Source of the DNA: Minwuia sp048007105
Lineage (GTDB): Bacteria > Pseudomonadota > Alphaproteobacteria > Minwuiales > Minwuiaceae
Assembly (NCBI RefSeq): GCF_048007105.1
Contig: NZ_CP180352.1
Location: forward strand, 4,216,001-4,280,000
Reading direction: 5' to 3'
Length of the DNA stretch: 64,000 nucleotides
The first letter of the stretch is position 1; each line of letters begins with the position of its first letter. A program made the position numbers and the translations under genes. Below are positions 55,681 through 64,000 of this stretch, one piece after another. The notes beneath the pieces were generated by a model. The model was not told the DNA's origin. It was given only the letters and a program-made list of their open reading frames with translations, and did no database searches.

Positions 55681-56424
55681 ATGAGGGTCTGGGGGACCAT
55701 CGCGACACTGGTTACTGTCCTGGCGTGGAACGGGATCTGGCAGGCGCCGGCGGCTCAGGTCCTGCCGGAGGCGGATATCTCGGCGGCGTTCGATCAGGCC
55801 GCCTTCGGGCCCGGATCGCGCGACGATGCCCGCGTCTATCGCTGGCGCGGCCCTGTCCGGGTCCGCCATATCGGGCCGGCAGCCCCTCGGCATCTCGCCT
55901 GGGTGCGTGATCAGATCGCCGAGCTCTCCGAACTCACCGGTCTGGACATCGAGGAAACCGCCGGCATCGATTCCGATCTGTCCGTCGTCTTCGTGCCGAC
56001 CTTCCAATCAGTCCTGGACGGCGACTACAACGAGCTGCTGGACCAGTTCACCGCAACGACCGAGCGCCGCGACGCCCTGCTGGAGGGATTTCGCAGAACC
56101 GAAGCGGTGTGCGCAGGGCAGATCACCGCCCAGGGCAACGAGCTGGAAAGCGGTATCGTCTTCATCCCGCGCGACCAGCTTTCGCCGGTCATCCATTCCT
56201 GCATTTCCGCACAGCTGGCCCGCATGATGGGGCTGCCCTTCGCGCTGCCGCCCGAAGCACCTTCGGTACTCGCCGCCTACAGCCCGCATTCGCACCTGAC
56301 CGGTCTCGACCGGACGCTGCTTCGGCTGCTCTATCATCCGCGTATGACCGCAGGGACGCCGCGGGACGACGCCATGACGATCACCCGTTCGGTGATGACG
56401 TCGCTCAGGTCTGCGGGGGACTGA
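55681..56424 (+). CDS. Exported DUF2927-family protein
   Basis: A 247-residue protein with a signal peptide (VWGTIATLVTVLAWNGIWQA). The DUF2927 pattern is visible: VYRWRGPVRVRHIGP, IAELSELTGLDIEE, SDLSVVFVPTFQSV, and a disulphide-prone pair in AVCAGQI and HSCISAQLARMMGLPFALP. The family is common in alphaproteobacterial periplasms; its fold recalls a minimal metzincin-like protein without the metal site, and the function is unknown. Start ATG 55681 is chosen because the signal peptide begins there; 55618 is an upstream in-frame ATG. Confidence 0.8.
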   Translation: MRVWGTIATLVTVLAWNGIWQAPAAQVLPEADISAAFDQAAFGPGSRDDARVYRWRGPVRVRHIGPAAPRHLAWVRDQIAELSELTGLDIEETAGIDSDLSVVFVPTFQSVLDGDYNELLDQFTATTERRDALLEGFRRTEAVCAGQITAQGNELESGIVFIPRDQLSPVIHSCISAQLARMMGLPFALPPEAPSVLAAYSPHSHLTGLDRTLLRLLYHPRMTAGTPRDDAMTITRSVMTSLRSAGD

Positions 56425-57043
56425 CCCGCCTGCCGCCTTCAGCGCGTTCCCGGCGCCGCTTTTCCCGAGCGGCCCAGCGCTTCTTGCGCGCCTCGCGGAA
56501 GCGGACGATGAACCGCACCGACCAGACGTAGCCGATCCATGCAGTGCCGACGGCCCATGGGATCGAGCCGATGAAGAGCGGCAGGCCCCAGACGTCGAAC
56601 AGGGCGACCGTGCCGACCCAAAGGCCCTCGAAGAATCCGACTTCCGCCGTGACAGTCTGCGTCAGCATGGCGGTGAAAGTGTCGAGCCCGATGGAGCCCA
56701 GTTCGTCGAAGCGGCCCAGCATCACCTGCCCGGTCAGCAGGAAGGCGTAGTAGATCGGGCCGATGGTGAAGAGGTTGGTCACCCAGACCCAGGCAACGGC
56801 GGCGACGAGGTGGAAGTTGAACCGCGGCCCCAGCCACTTGGCCAGCGCCCAGACGGCAAACACGGCGACCATCTGCACGCCGACGGTCGGCGTGAAGGCG
56901 ATTGCCAGTCCGACGGCGACACCGCGGCCGATGTACTCAGGTGGCATCTGCCCGCGCTTGAGCGGGACAATCAGCCTGTGCCGCGTCAGCCGCGCCAGTC
57001 CCCCCCAGGCGCTGCGTGCGCCGTTGTGTCTTCCGTTCGACAT
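56405..57043 (-). CDS. DUF2062-family membrane protein
   Basis: A 212-residue inner-membrane protein with three to four helices. The DUF2062 signature is clear: YIGRGVAVGLAIAFTPTVGV near residue 37, then AKWLGPRFNFHLVAAVAWVW and NLFTIGPIYYAFLLTGQVML. Both ends are basic. Related proteins occur fused to glycosyltransferases in other bacteria, but no enzymatic motif is present here. It converges with the DUF2927 gene, overlapping it by 20 bases. Confidence 0.85.
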   Translation of the reverse strand: MSNGRHNGARSAWGGLARLTRHRLIVPLKRGQMPPEYIGRGVAVGLAIAFTPTVGVQMVAVFAVWALAKWLGPRFNFHLVAAVAWVWVTNLFTIGPIYYAFLLTGQVMLGRFDELGSIGLDTFTAMLTQTVTAEVGFFEGLWVGTVALFDVWGLPLFIGSIPWAVGTAWIGYVWSVRFIVRFREARKKRWAAREKRRRERAEGGRRVSPPQT

Positions 57044-57106
57044 CGATCTCCAGTCACGCCGGCCTGCCTCCCCCGCGGGGCGAAGTTTAGCGGCCTGTAC
57101 AGAGAG

Positions 57107-57964
57107 TTACAGTCCAAGATGATCAAATAATGACGAGGGCGCGCCCGCACGCATCAGGGCGTCAAGAACGCCGCGCGGCCCCAGGCTTCCAAACGTTGTC
57201 CGGACACTCTCGGCCCCCTTGCTCTTCGACAGTTTCTCACCTTCTTCATCCAGCAGCAGGCGGTGATGAAAGTAACGCGGGACCGGCAGTCCGAACAGGC
57301 GTTGCAGTGTCACATGAACATGGGTCGCGGTGAACAGATCATGCCCCCGGATGACGTCGGTGACGCCCTGCGCGGCATCGTCGATCACCGCCGCCAGATG
57401 GTAGCTGACACCTGAGTCCTTGCGCCCCAGCACGACATCGCCCCAGCCATCACCGTCCCATCGCTGCTCGCCCGCGCCGGTGTCGGTCCAGATGACCGGA
57501 CCCGTCTCCTCGAGGGCCCGGTCGAGCCTGATCCGCCAGGCCGCCGGCTCTCCTGCCTCGATACGGCTGCGGGCGGCCTCGGCCGGAAGATCGCGGCAGG
57601 TGCCCGGATAGACCGGTCCCTCGAAACCGTCCTCCTCCGCCGCATCCCGGATCTCGCTGCGGCTGCAGAAGCAGGGATAGACCAGCCCCCTGGCGTCGAG
57701 TTTGGCCAGAGCATCCCGGTAGACATGAAGACGGTCCGACTGCCGCCAGACCGGCTCCGGCCAGGTCAGGCCGAGCCAGGCAAGGTCGTCACGGATCCCG
57801 GTTTCGTATTCGGGCTTGCAGCGGCCGGCGTCGATGTCCTCGATCCGCAGCAGGACGACGCCGTCCGCGCGGCGGGCCGCGTCCCATACCGTCAGCGCCG
57901 ACAGGATGTGTCCGAGATGCAGGGGCCCGGTCGGCGACGGGGCGAAACGGGTAACGAAGGACAT
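57107..57964 (-). CDS. gluQ: Glutamyl-queuosine tRNA(Asp) synthetase
   Basis: A 285-residue truncated class I glutamyl-tRNA synthetase homologue. RFAPSPTGPLHLGHILSAL holds the HIGH-type signature, EEGEKLSKSKGAESVR the KMSKS-type loop, and CFCSRSEI...YPGTC the zinc-binding cysteines. It lacks the anticodon-binding domain, as GluQ does, and attaches glutamate to queuosine at position 34 of tRNA-Asp. It is divergent from the AlkA-like gene with a 44-base gap. Confidence 0.95.
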   Translation of the reverse strand: MSFVTRFAPSPTGPLHLGHILSALTVWDAARRADGVVLLRIEDIDAGRCKPEYETGIRDDLAWLGLTWPEPVWRQSDRLHVYRDALAKLDARGLVYPCFCSRSEIRDAAEEDGFEGPVYPGTCRDLPAEAARSRIEAGEPAAWRIRLDRALEETGPVIWTDTGAGEQRWDGDGWGDVVLGRKDSGVSYHLAAVIDDAAQGVTDVIRGHDLFTATHVHVTLQRLFGLPVPRYFHHRLLLDEEGEKLSKSKGAESVRTTFGSLGPRGVLDALMRAGAPSSLFDHLGL

Positions 57965-58008
57965 GTCGCCTCGACAGCGGTGGTTGCGGTGAAGATAGTA
58001 AACACACG

Positions 58009-58689
58009 ATGCCGGACGTGTTCAAAAGCGGTGAAACCCCGGAGATGCAGGCGGCGCTGTCGGCGCTGACCTCGGCGCATCCACCGCTGGCCGAAGCCCG
58101 GCGCATTGCCGGCGCATTGCCCGACCGGCGGCGGGCCGGCGGTTTTGCGGCATTGCTGATGCTGATCGTGGAGCAGCAGGTTTCGATCGCTTCGGCGCGG
58201 GCCATCTGGGGCCGCATGCTTCAGGGCATCGACCCGATGGATGCCGAAACCGTCGCCACGCTTTCCAGCGAAGAACTCTGCGGCCTGGGACTGAGCCGGC
58301 CAAAGGCGCGGTACGCGCTGGCACTGGCGGAGGCCGTCCTGTCGGGCGACCTGCCCCTGGAACGGCTGCACGAACACTCCGATGACGAAGCGATGGCTGC
58401 GCTGACCTCGGTCACCGGAATCGGACAGTGGACCGCCGAGGTTTACCTGCTGTTCTCGCTGGGCCGCACCGACGTTTTCCCGGCCGGCGATGTGGCGCTG
58501 CAGGCTGCTGCCGGCGACATCCTCGGCCTGCCGGACCGGCCCAACGCCAAGGAACTGGCGGCTCTGGCCGAAAACTGGCGCCCGCACCGGGGCGTCGCGG
58601 CGCAACTGCTCTGGCGCTACTATGGCGTCACGCGCGGCCGGGCTGATCCGGTCGCGGTGGATCATCCGCTACAGGAGACAGGCACATGA
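58009..58689 (+). CDS. DNA-3-methyladenine glycosylase II (AlkA-like)
   Basis: A 226-residue HhH-GPD base-excision glycosylase. The helix-hairpin-helix is LTSVTGIGQWTAEVYLLFSL and the catalytic aspartate is expected in RTDVFPAGDVALQ. GGFAALLMLIVEQQVSIASA is the typical N-terminal core. It lacks the extra N-terminal domain of E. coli AlkA. It removes alkylated purines. Its stop overlaps the ATG of the esterase (ATGA), so the two are coupled. Confidence 0.93.
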   Translation: MPDVFKSGETPEMQAALSALTSAHPPLAEARRIAGALPDRRRAGGFAALLMLIVEQQVSIASARAIWGRMLQGIDPMDAETVATLSSEELCGLGLSRPKARYALALAEAVLSGDLPLERLHEHSDDEAMAALTSVTGIGQWTAEVYLLFSLGRTDVFPAGDVALQAAAGDILGLPDRPNAKELAALAENWRPHRGVAAQLLWRYYGVTRGRADPVAVDHPLQETGT

Positions 58690-59423
58690 CGTCACGCCTC
58701 GACGGCCCCAGCGTTCCGCCAGCCTCCGGCACGGCGCGGCAGCTCGTGGTTCTGGTCCATGGCTACGGCGCCGACGGGAACGATCTGATCGCCCTTGCGC
58801 CGCATCTGCAGGATGCACTGCCCGACGCAGCCTTCGTCGCGCCCGACGGACCCGAACCCTGCGGCATGTCGCCGATGGGGCGGCAGTGGTTCGCCATCGA
58901 TTTCGACGATCCCTCCCGCATGAGCAACGATCCGCACCAGGCCATGGAGCGGTTTTCGCGCATGGACGGGGCGGCCGACGAGGTGGCGCCCCTGCTCAAC
59001 ACGTTCCTGGACGAGGAACTCAAGCGCAACGGCCTCGGTCCGGAGGCGCTGGCGCTCGTCGGCTTCAGTCAGGGCACGATGATGTCGCTGCATGTCGGGC
59101 TTCGGCGCAACCCGCCGCCGGCGGCCATTCTCGGCTTCTCCGGCGCGCTGCTGGGTCCGGAGCGACTGTTGCGGGAAAGCGTGGCGCCGGTGCCCGTCCA
59201 GCTTGTCCATGGCGACAGCGACGATCTGGTGCCGCCGCTGGCCATGTTCGCGGCGGCTGGCAGCCTGGGCCGGGCCGGCGTTCCGGTCGGCTTCCACATC
59301 TCGCGCGGGATCGGGCACGGCATCGCACCGGACGGTATCGGCATCGCCGCCCGGCATCTCCGGCAGGCCTTCGAGGGCCGGCTTTCGGTTCAGCCGCCGG
59401 TTTCGAGCCCATGGCCAGGCTGA
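58686..59423 (+). CDS. Carboxylesterase / phospholipase family alpha/beta hydrolase
   Basis: A 245-residue serine hydrolase of the acyl-protein thioesterase-like carboxylesterase group. LVHGYGADGNDLI is the oxyanion region, GFSQGTMMSL the nucleophile elbow (Ser128), HGDSDDLVP the acid and GIGHGIAPDGI the base. There is no signal peptide. It is coupled to the AlkA-like gene; substrate unknown. Confidence 0.9.
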   Translation: MTSRLDGPSVPPASGTARQLVVLVHGYGADGNDLIALAPHLQDALPDAAFVAPDGPEPCGMSPMGRQWFAIDFDDPSRMSNDPHQAMERFSRMDGAADEVAPLLNTFLDEELKRNGLGPEALALVGFSQGTMMSLHVGLRRNPPPAAILGFSGALLGPERLLRESVAPVPVQLVHGDSDDLVPPLAMFAAAGSLGRAGVPVGFHISRGIGHGIAPDGIGIAARHLRQAFEGRLSVQPPVSSPWPG

Positions 59424-59477
59424 AGACATCTTGTGTCACGGGGCTGTCAAATACACCGAATATAGATTCGTTAGTGG

Positions 59478-59506
59478 TTGCACTTTCACAGAGTGACGGT
59501 GACAAT
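59478..59506 (+). promoter_or_regulatory. Possible promoter for the HNH nuclease gene
   Basis: TTGCAC (59478-59483) and GACAAT (59501-59506) are spaced 17 bases apart in a locally AT-rich stretch between the esterase and the HNH gene. Transcription would begin about 50 bases before the GTG start. Confidence 0.35.
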
Positions 59507-59562
59507 TCGCCGGACCCAGGAACCAGCAGGGATTCGCTCAACGTAGCCGGAGGCCATGGGCT

Positions 59563-60114
59563 GTGTATCTGAAACCTGAGAAATATCCGGCACTTGTGCT
59601 CAATGCCGACTTCAGGCCGCTCAGCTATTTCCCGCTTTCGGTGTGGCCCTGGCAGGAGGCCGTGAAGGCTGCCTATCTCGACCGCGTCAACATCATCCAG
59701 TTCTACGACCGCAGGGTCTCCAGCCCGACCCAGTCGATGCAGTTGCCCAGCGTCATCGCGCTCAAGGAGTACGTGCGGCCGGCGCGCTATCCGGCCTTCA
59801 CCCGGTTCAACCTGTTCCTGCGCGACCGCTTCAGCTGCCAGTACTGCGGGTCGCTGGAGGATCTGACCTTCGACCACGTGATCCCTCGCCGCGCCGGCGG
59901 CCGGACAACATGGGAGAACGTGGTCGCCGCCTGCGCGCCGTGCAACATTCGCAAGGGCGGCCGCATGCCCGACCGCGCCGGCATGCACCCGCGGCGCAGG
60001 CCGGTCCGGCCCACGGCGCACCAGCTCAACGACGTCGGTCGATCGTTCCCGCCGAACCACCTGCACGACAGCTGGCGGGACTATCTCTACTGGGATATCG
60101 AGCTCGAACCCTGA
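59563..60114 (+). CDS. HNH endonuclease family protein
   Basis: A 183-residue protein with a C-terminal HNH domain: FSCQYCGSLEDLTFDHVIPR, TTWENVVAACAPCNIRKG; metal ligands C92, C95, C124, C127 and catalytic D104-H105 and N119. The N-terminal part (LVLNADFRPLSYFPLSVWPW) is that of a widely conserved alphaproteobacterial HNH protein with no known target. The start is a GTG with CCGGAGGCC upstream; the ATG seven bases earlier is out of frame. It stands just before the mre operon, on the same strand. Confidence 0.87.
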   Translation: MYLKPEKYPALVLNADFRPLSYFPLSVWPWQEAVKAAYLDRVNIIQFYDRRVSSPTQSMQLPSVIALKEYVRPARYPAFTRFNLFLRDRFSCQYCGSLEDLTFDHVIPRRAGGRTTWENVVAACAPCNIRKGGRMPDRAGMHPRRRPVRPTAHQLNDVGRSFPPNHLHDSWRDYLYWDIELEP

Positions 60115-60265
60115 CGAGTGTCCCCATTCCTGCCCGAATCATGTGAGAATCGGGTATGAAATAGGACTCGCAGCAGCCGCCGACTGTGGATAAAACCCCG
60201 CGTTTACAAGGGTTATGGTGCGCTGCGGCGGGCCGTAGCGGCAAGGGATCAACAGGGTAGCGACC

Positions 60266-61129
60266 TTGCGACGACCGACGAAACCACTGGCTGCGAGAAT
60301 GGTCAGCCCCGCCGGGCTGCTGCTGAACCGGTTCGCCTTCGGCGCACTGGCGGCTGCGGCCGTCATGATGCTGGCCATTGGCGGCGCCGGCCTGCCGGGC
60401 CTCGACCGCGCCCGCACCGCGGTGCTGGACGCCGCGGCGCCCGTGCTGGACCTGATGTCCCGGCCGGTGGGCGCCGTCAACGACCTGATCGTCGAGGCCG
60501 AACGGATCACCGACGTCTATGCCGAGAACCGCAGACTGCGCGAGGAGAACCGCCGGCTGCTGCACTGGCAGGAAGTCGCCCGGCAGATGGAACGCGACAA
60601 CGCCCAGTACCGGCGGCTGCTCAATGTGCGCTCCAGCACCAGTCTTCGCTATGTCACCGCGCGGGTGATCGCCGAGACCGGCGGCCCCTTTGTCCGCACA
60701 CTTGTGCTCGGTGCCGGACAGCGGGACGGGGTCGAGGCGCAGCAGGCCGTGATCGACGCACGCGGTCTGGTCGGCCGGGTCACCGAAGTGGCCGGCGAGG
60801 CCTCGCGCATCCTTCTGATCACCGACCTGAACAGCCGCATTCCGGTGCTGGTCGAGGAAAGCGGGCGGCGCGCCATCCTGGCCGGCGACAACAGCGCCTG
60901 GCCGAGACTGATGTTCATGGAGGCCGAGGCCGAGATCCGGCCCGGCGACCGCATCGTCACCTCGGGCCATGGCGGCATCTTCCCGCCGGGCCTGCCGGTC
61001 GGCGTCGTCGTGCGCTCTTCGGATGCATCGCTGCGTATCCGGCCTTTCGTGCAGTGGAACCGCCTGAGCACCGTCAGCGTGCTGCGCTACCGGCCGCCCG
61101 CGCTGGATCCGGGCGCGTACGGACCGTGA
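60266..61129 (+). CDS. mreC: Rod shape-determining protein MreC
   Basis: A 287-residue bitopic protein: one membrane helix (about 25-45), a coiled coil (about 80-120, AENRRLREENRRLLHWQEVA), then the beta-domain with VTARVIAETGGPFVRTLVLG, GLVGRVTEVAGEASRILLIT and GDRIVTSGHGGIFPPGLPVG. MreC links MreB to PBP2 and RodA in the periplasm. I take the TTG at 60266 as start; the next ATG (60299) would shorten the cytoplasmic tail by 11 residues. The stop overlaps the mreD GTG. Confidence 0.93.
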   Translation: MRRPTKPLAARMVSPAGLLLNRFAFGALAAAAVMMLAIGGAGLPGLDRARTAVLDAAAPVLDLMSRPVGAVNDLIVEAERITDVYAENRRLREENRRLLHWQEVARQMERDNAQYRRLLNVRSSTSLRYVTARVIAETGGPFVRTLVLGAGQRDGVEAQQAVIDARGLVGRVTEVAGEASRILLITDLNSRIPVLVEESGRRAILAGDNSAWPRLMFMEAEAEIRPGDRIVTSGHGGIFPPGLPVGVVVRSSDASLRIRPFVQWNRLSTVSVLRYRPPALDPGAYGP

Positions 61130-61644
61130 GCGAAGGCCGCCTGCATCCCGCCCAGCTGCTGCTGGCGCTGCCCGGCGTCCTGACCCTGCTGCTGGTGCTC
61201 ATGGAGACGGTTCCGATCGGCGCGCCCCTGCTCGGTCCGGTGCTCCCCTCCCTCACCCTGATCTCGGTCTTCGTCTGGTCGACGCAGCGGCCTGACCTCA
61301 TGCCGCACTGGCTCGCCTTCTCCATCGGCCTGATCCAGGACCTCGTGATCGGCGGCCCGCTTGGGCTGAACGCGCTTCTGCTGCTGGTGATCCAGGGCGT
61401 CTGCACCAGTCAGCGCCGTTTCCTCGCCGCCGGACGGCCCTTTCTGCTGGTCTGGCTGGGCTTTGCGATCGTTGCGCTGCCGGCCGCCCTGGCGCAGTGG
61501 ATCATCGCCTGCATCTACTTCACGGCGGTACTGCCGATCACCGACAGCCTGATCCAGGCCGCGCTGAATGTTGCCCTGTTCCCGGTCGCAGCCGCGCCCC
61601 TGATGTTCCTGGCGCAACGGCTGGCGCGAGGATTGCCGGCATGA
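61126..61644 (+). CDS. mreD: Rod shape-determining protein MreD
   Basis: A 172-residue polytopic membrane protein with about five helices, including LLLALPGVLTLLLVLMETVP, FVWSTQRPDLMPHWLAFSIG and LIQDLVIGGPLGLNALLLLV; the last is the MreD hallmark (GLxQDxLxGxPLGxxAL). It begins with GTG overlapping the mreC stop (GTGA) and its stop overlaps the mrdA start (ATGA), so three genes in a row are translationally coupled. Confidence 0.93.
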   Translation: MSEGRLHPAQLLLALPGVLTLLLVLMETVPIGAPLLGPVLPSLTLISVFVWSTQRPDLMPHWLAFSIGLIQDLVIGGPLGLNALLLLVIQGVCTSQRRFLAAGRPFLLVWLGFAIVALPAALAQWIIACIYFTAVLPITDSLIQAALNVALFPVAAAPLMFLAQRLARGLPA

Positions 61645-63503
61645 AGGAGCGGATCGAGAAGGCGCGATTCCCGGTCTTCTCGCGCCGCGCGCTCGTTCTC
61701 GGCGGGGCCAAGGCCGCGCTGCTCGGCGTGCTGGCGGGACGGCTCTACTATCTCCAGGTCGTGGATGCGGACCAGTACCGGATGCTGGCCGACGAGAACC
61801 GCATGAACCTGCGCCTGCTGGCGCCGCCGCGCGGGCGAATCCTGGACCGGCGCGGCGCGGCGCTGGCGACCAACCGGCAGAACTTCCGCGTCCTGATCGT
61901 GCCCGAACAGGCCCCGTCGGTCGAGGACACGCTGGACGTCCTGAGCGGCATCGTCCACCTGGACGAACACGACCGCGCCCGGGTGCTGAAGGAAGCCGCC
62001 CGCAAGCGCAGCTTCGTGCCCATCTCGGTCGTCGACAACCTGACATGGTCGGAGTTCGCGAAAATCAGCGTCCGTACGCCGGACCTGCCGGGCATCCAGC
62101 TGGATGTCGGCGACACGCGCGACTATCCCTTCGGCGCGCACACCGCCCACACCGTCGGCTATGTCGCGCCGGTCTCGGAGAAGGACCTTCAGGACGGCGA
62201 CGGCGACCCGCTGCTGGAGCTGCCCGGTTTCCGGATCGGCAAGCGCGGCCTCGAGCGCAGCCAGGAGACGGTGCTGCGCGGCCGTGCCGGCAACCAGCGC
62301 GTCGAGGTCAACGCCTTCGGCCGCGTGATCCGGGAACTCTCGCGCACCGAAGGCAGGCCTGGCGACGATGTCACGGTGACGCTGGATGCGCGCCTGCAGC
62401 GGTTTTCCATGCAGCGGCTGGCCGAGGCCGGCAGCGGCGCGGCGGTTGTCATGGACGTGCATACCGGCGACGTGCTGGCGATGGCGTCGACGCCGACGTT
62501 CGACCCCAACGCGTTCAATGTCGGACTGTCGTCGGCTGAATGGCGGCGGCTCACCCAGAACGTCCGCAAGCCGCTGACCAACAAGGCGATTTCAGGCCGG
62601 TATCCGCCGGGCTCGACCTTCAAGATGCTGGTTGCGCTGGCCGCCATGGAAACCGGCGCGGTCGGTCCCGGTCACCGGGTCTTCTGCAACGGCCGACACA
62701 AGCTGGGCAACCACACCTTCCACTGCTGGAAGCGCTGGGGCCATGGCTGGATGGACATGACCGACGCCATCACCGAGAGCTGCGACGTCTATTTCTACGA
62801 GATCGCGCGGACCGTCGGCATCGACCGCATCGCCGCCATGGCGGAGCGTTTCGGCCTGGGCCAGACCCAGCTGCCCGAGATCCCGGGCGAGCGCGCCGGC
62901 GTGGTCCCGACGAAGCTCTGGAAGGAAGGCGCAATCGGCGAACCCTGGCAGCTCGGCGAGACACTCATTGCCGGCATCGGGCAGGGCTATCTGCTGACCA
63001 CGCCGCTGCAGCTCGCGACCATGACCGCGCGGCTGGCCAATGGCGAGCAGGCCGTCTCGCCCAGGCTGCTGTTCCGCGGCGACCCCAGCGCGGCCCCGCC
63101 GCTCGGCGTCGCGGAGGGTGCGCTGGATGTGGTCCGCCGCGGCATGTTCGATGTGGTGAACGGCAAGCGCGGCACCGCCAGGGCCGCTAAGCTTGAGGAC
63201 GAACGGTGGCAGATGGCCGGGAAGACCGGCACCGCGCAGGTCCGCCGCATCAGCAAGGCCGAACGCGAGTCCGGCGTGATCAAGAACGAGGATCTCGAGT
63301 GGCGCTCCCGCGACCATGCGCTGTTCGTCTGCTACGCACCCTTCGATGCGCCGCGCTACGCGATCTCGGTTCTGATCGAGCATGGCGGCAGCGGCTCGGC
63401 GACGGCGGCGCCGGTCGCGCGCGACATCATGCAGGAGACCCTGGACCTGGATCCCTCGAGGGCGCGGGTCGCAGAGAAGAAGCCGGAACAGGAGGACGGA
63501 TAG
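61641..63503 (+). CDS. mrdA: Penicillin-binding protein 2 (peptidoglycan transpeptidase)
   Basis: A 620-residue class B PBP for cell elongation. One N-terminal membrane helix (LVLGGAKAALLGVLAGRLYY) precedes the pedestal domain with RMNLRLLAPPRGRILDRRGA. The transpeptidase has the active-site serine in PPGSTFKM (S325), the second motif SCD (S380) in ITESCDVYFYEIA, and KTGTAQV (K528). The C-terminus is short. It cross-links peptidoglycan together with RodA, whose gene follows after 3 bases. Confidence 0.96.
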   Translation: MKERIEKARFPVFSRRALVLGGAKAALLGVLAGRLYYLQVVDADQYRMLADENRMNLRLLAPPRGRILDRRGAALATNRQNFRVLIVPEQAPSVEDTLDVLSGIVHLDEHDRARVLKEAARKRSFVPISVVDNLTWSEFAKISVRTPDLPGIQLDVGDTRDYPFGAHTAHTVGYVAPVSEKDLQDGDGDPLLELPGFRIGKRGLERSQETVLRGRAGNQRVEVNAFGRVIRELSRTEGRPGDDVTVTLDARLQRFSMQRLAEAGSGAAVVMDVHTGDVLAMASTPTFDPNAFNVGLSSAEWRRLTQNVRKPLTNKAISGRYPPGSTFKMLVALAAMETGAVGPGHRVFCNGRHKLGNHTFHCWKRWGHGWMDMTDAITESCDVYFYEIARTVGIDRIAAMAERFGLGQTQLPEIPGERAGVVPTKLWKEGAIGEPWQLGETLIAGIGQGYLLTTPLQLATMTARLANGEQAVSPRLLFRGDPSAAPPLGVAEGALDVVRRGMFDVVNGKRGTARAAKLEDERWQMAGKTGTAQVRRISKAERESGVIKNEDLEWRSRDHALFVCYAPFDAPRYAISVLIEHGGSGSATAAPVARDIMQETLDLDPSRARVAEKKPEQEDG

Positions 63504-63506
63504 ATC

Positions 63507-64000
63507 ATGTCGGTCTCCTACCGCTCCGGCGAACCGCATCTCGGTATCGGGCGGAAGCTGCTTCGCCTCGACTGGCTGCTGGTATTGCTGATCTCGATGA
63601 CCGCGGGCATCGGCTTCGTCATGCTCTACTCGGCCGCGAACGGGTCGTTGGAGCCATGGGCGGTGCGCCAGATGATGCGCTTCGGCATGGGCATGGGCAT
63701 GCTGATCGTCATCGCCCTGATCGACATCCGGTTCTGGATGCGTTGGGCCTACGCCTTCTACGCCATCGCGCTGGCCTTGCTGATCGGCGTGGAGATCGCG
63801 GGCACGACGGGCATGGGCGCGACGCGCTGGATCAATCTCGGGTTCATCAACCTGCAGCCGTCCGAGGTCATGAAGATCGCGCTGGTGCTGGCGCTGGCCC
63901 GGTATTTTCACGGCCGCTCGCTTGAGGAAGTGGGGCGGATCACCTATCTGCTGCCCCCCCTGGTGCTGGTGGCCATGCCCACGGCGCTGGTGCTGAAGCA
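63507..64000 (+). CDS. rodA: Rod shape-determining protein RodA (peptidoglycan polymerase), N-terminal part
   Basis: The first 164 residues of a SEDS-family glycosyltransferase; the gene continues past the window. Helices LDWLLVLLISMTAGIGFVML and GMGMLIVIALIDIRFWMRW and the family motif GATRWINLGFINLQPSEVMK are visible, the latter shared by all RodA/FtsW. It polymerises glycan strands with PBP2. ATG 63507 follows GGAGGACGG. Confidence 0.95.
   Translation, partial: MSVSYRSGEPHLGIGRKLLRLDWLLVLLISMTAGIGFVMLYSAANGSLEPWAVRQMMRFGMGMGMLIVIALIDIRFWMRWAYAFYAIALALLIGVEIAGTTGMGATRWINLGFINLQPSEVMKIALVLALARYFHGRSLEEVGRITYLLPPLVLVAMPTALVLK

Overview
The window reads as chromosomal DNA of a free-living, flagellated, rod-shaped alphaproteobacterium with high GC content. 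The carA-carB-greA cluster, the mutM/ubiE/ubiB block, the mreC-mreD-mrdA-rodA cell-shape operon, flgK/flgL with a sigma-54-like upstream region, an ECF41 sigma factor and several acyl-CoA enzymes all fit this group. I cannot name a genus from sequence alone. No rRNA, insertion sequence, phage or CRISPR array is visible. One tRNA gene (Gln, anticodon TTG) is present.

Layout. 1-8.7 kb: start of a MoxR ATPase, an MFS exporter coupled to an acyl-CoA dehydrogenase-like protein and a crotonase, a small monooxygenase, an 8-helix membrane protein built from two similar halves, an ECF41 sigma factor with its AhpD-like partner, two exported proteins, and greA. 8.8-13.3 kb: carB (one frameshift) and carA. 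13.4-20.5 kb: yqeY, a DUF1772 protein, a receiver-HPt protein coupled to a lipase, an acyl-CoA dehydrogenase, then flgL and flgK. 20.7-22.4 kb: a feruloyl-CoA synthase-like ligase. 22.5-43.5 kb: a large surface-polysaccharide (O-antigen type) locus. 43.7-49.4 kb: an NlpC/P60 peptidase and MarR regulator divergent from an orphan molybdopterin oxidoreductase subunit, tRNA-Gln, an epoxide hydrolase-like protein and a glutathione transferase. 49.5-53 kb: mreB, a crotonase, a small exported protein and mutM. 52.8-57 kb: ubiE (one frameshift), ubiB, a PilZ protein, DUF2927 and DUF2062 proteins. 57.1-60.1 kb: gluQ, an AlkA-like glycosylase, an esterase and an HNH nuclease. 60.3 kb to the end: mreC, mreD, mrdA and the start of rodA.

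The polysaccharide locus is the most distinctive region. It holds homologues of WbpB/WlbA, WbpD/WlbB and WbpE/WlbC plus a UDP-sugar 2-epimerase (WecB/WbpI type), which is the known route from UDP-GlcNAcA to UDP-ManNAc3NAcA. A WbpA-type dehydrogenase is not in the window. Around these lie a second aminotransferase and SDR enzyme, a second hexapeptide acyltransferase, two asparagine-synthase-type amidotransferases (candidate uronic-acid amidating enzymes), a radical SAM enzyme, two methyltransferases, two GT4 glycosyltransferases, a flippase, a polytopic membrane protein, an initiating phosphosugar transferase and an O-antigen ligase/polymerase.

Six single-base-type frame breaks (carB, radical SAM, epimerase twice, flippase, ubiE) interrupt otherwise well-conserved genes, mostly at short G/C or T runs. 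Because carB and ubiE are among them, I read these chiefly as sequencing or assembly errors, and I describe each gene as one unit.
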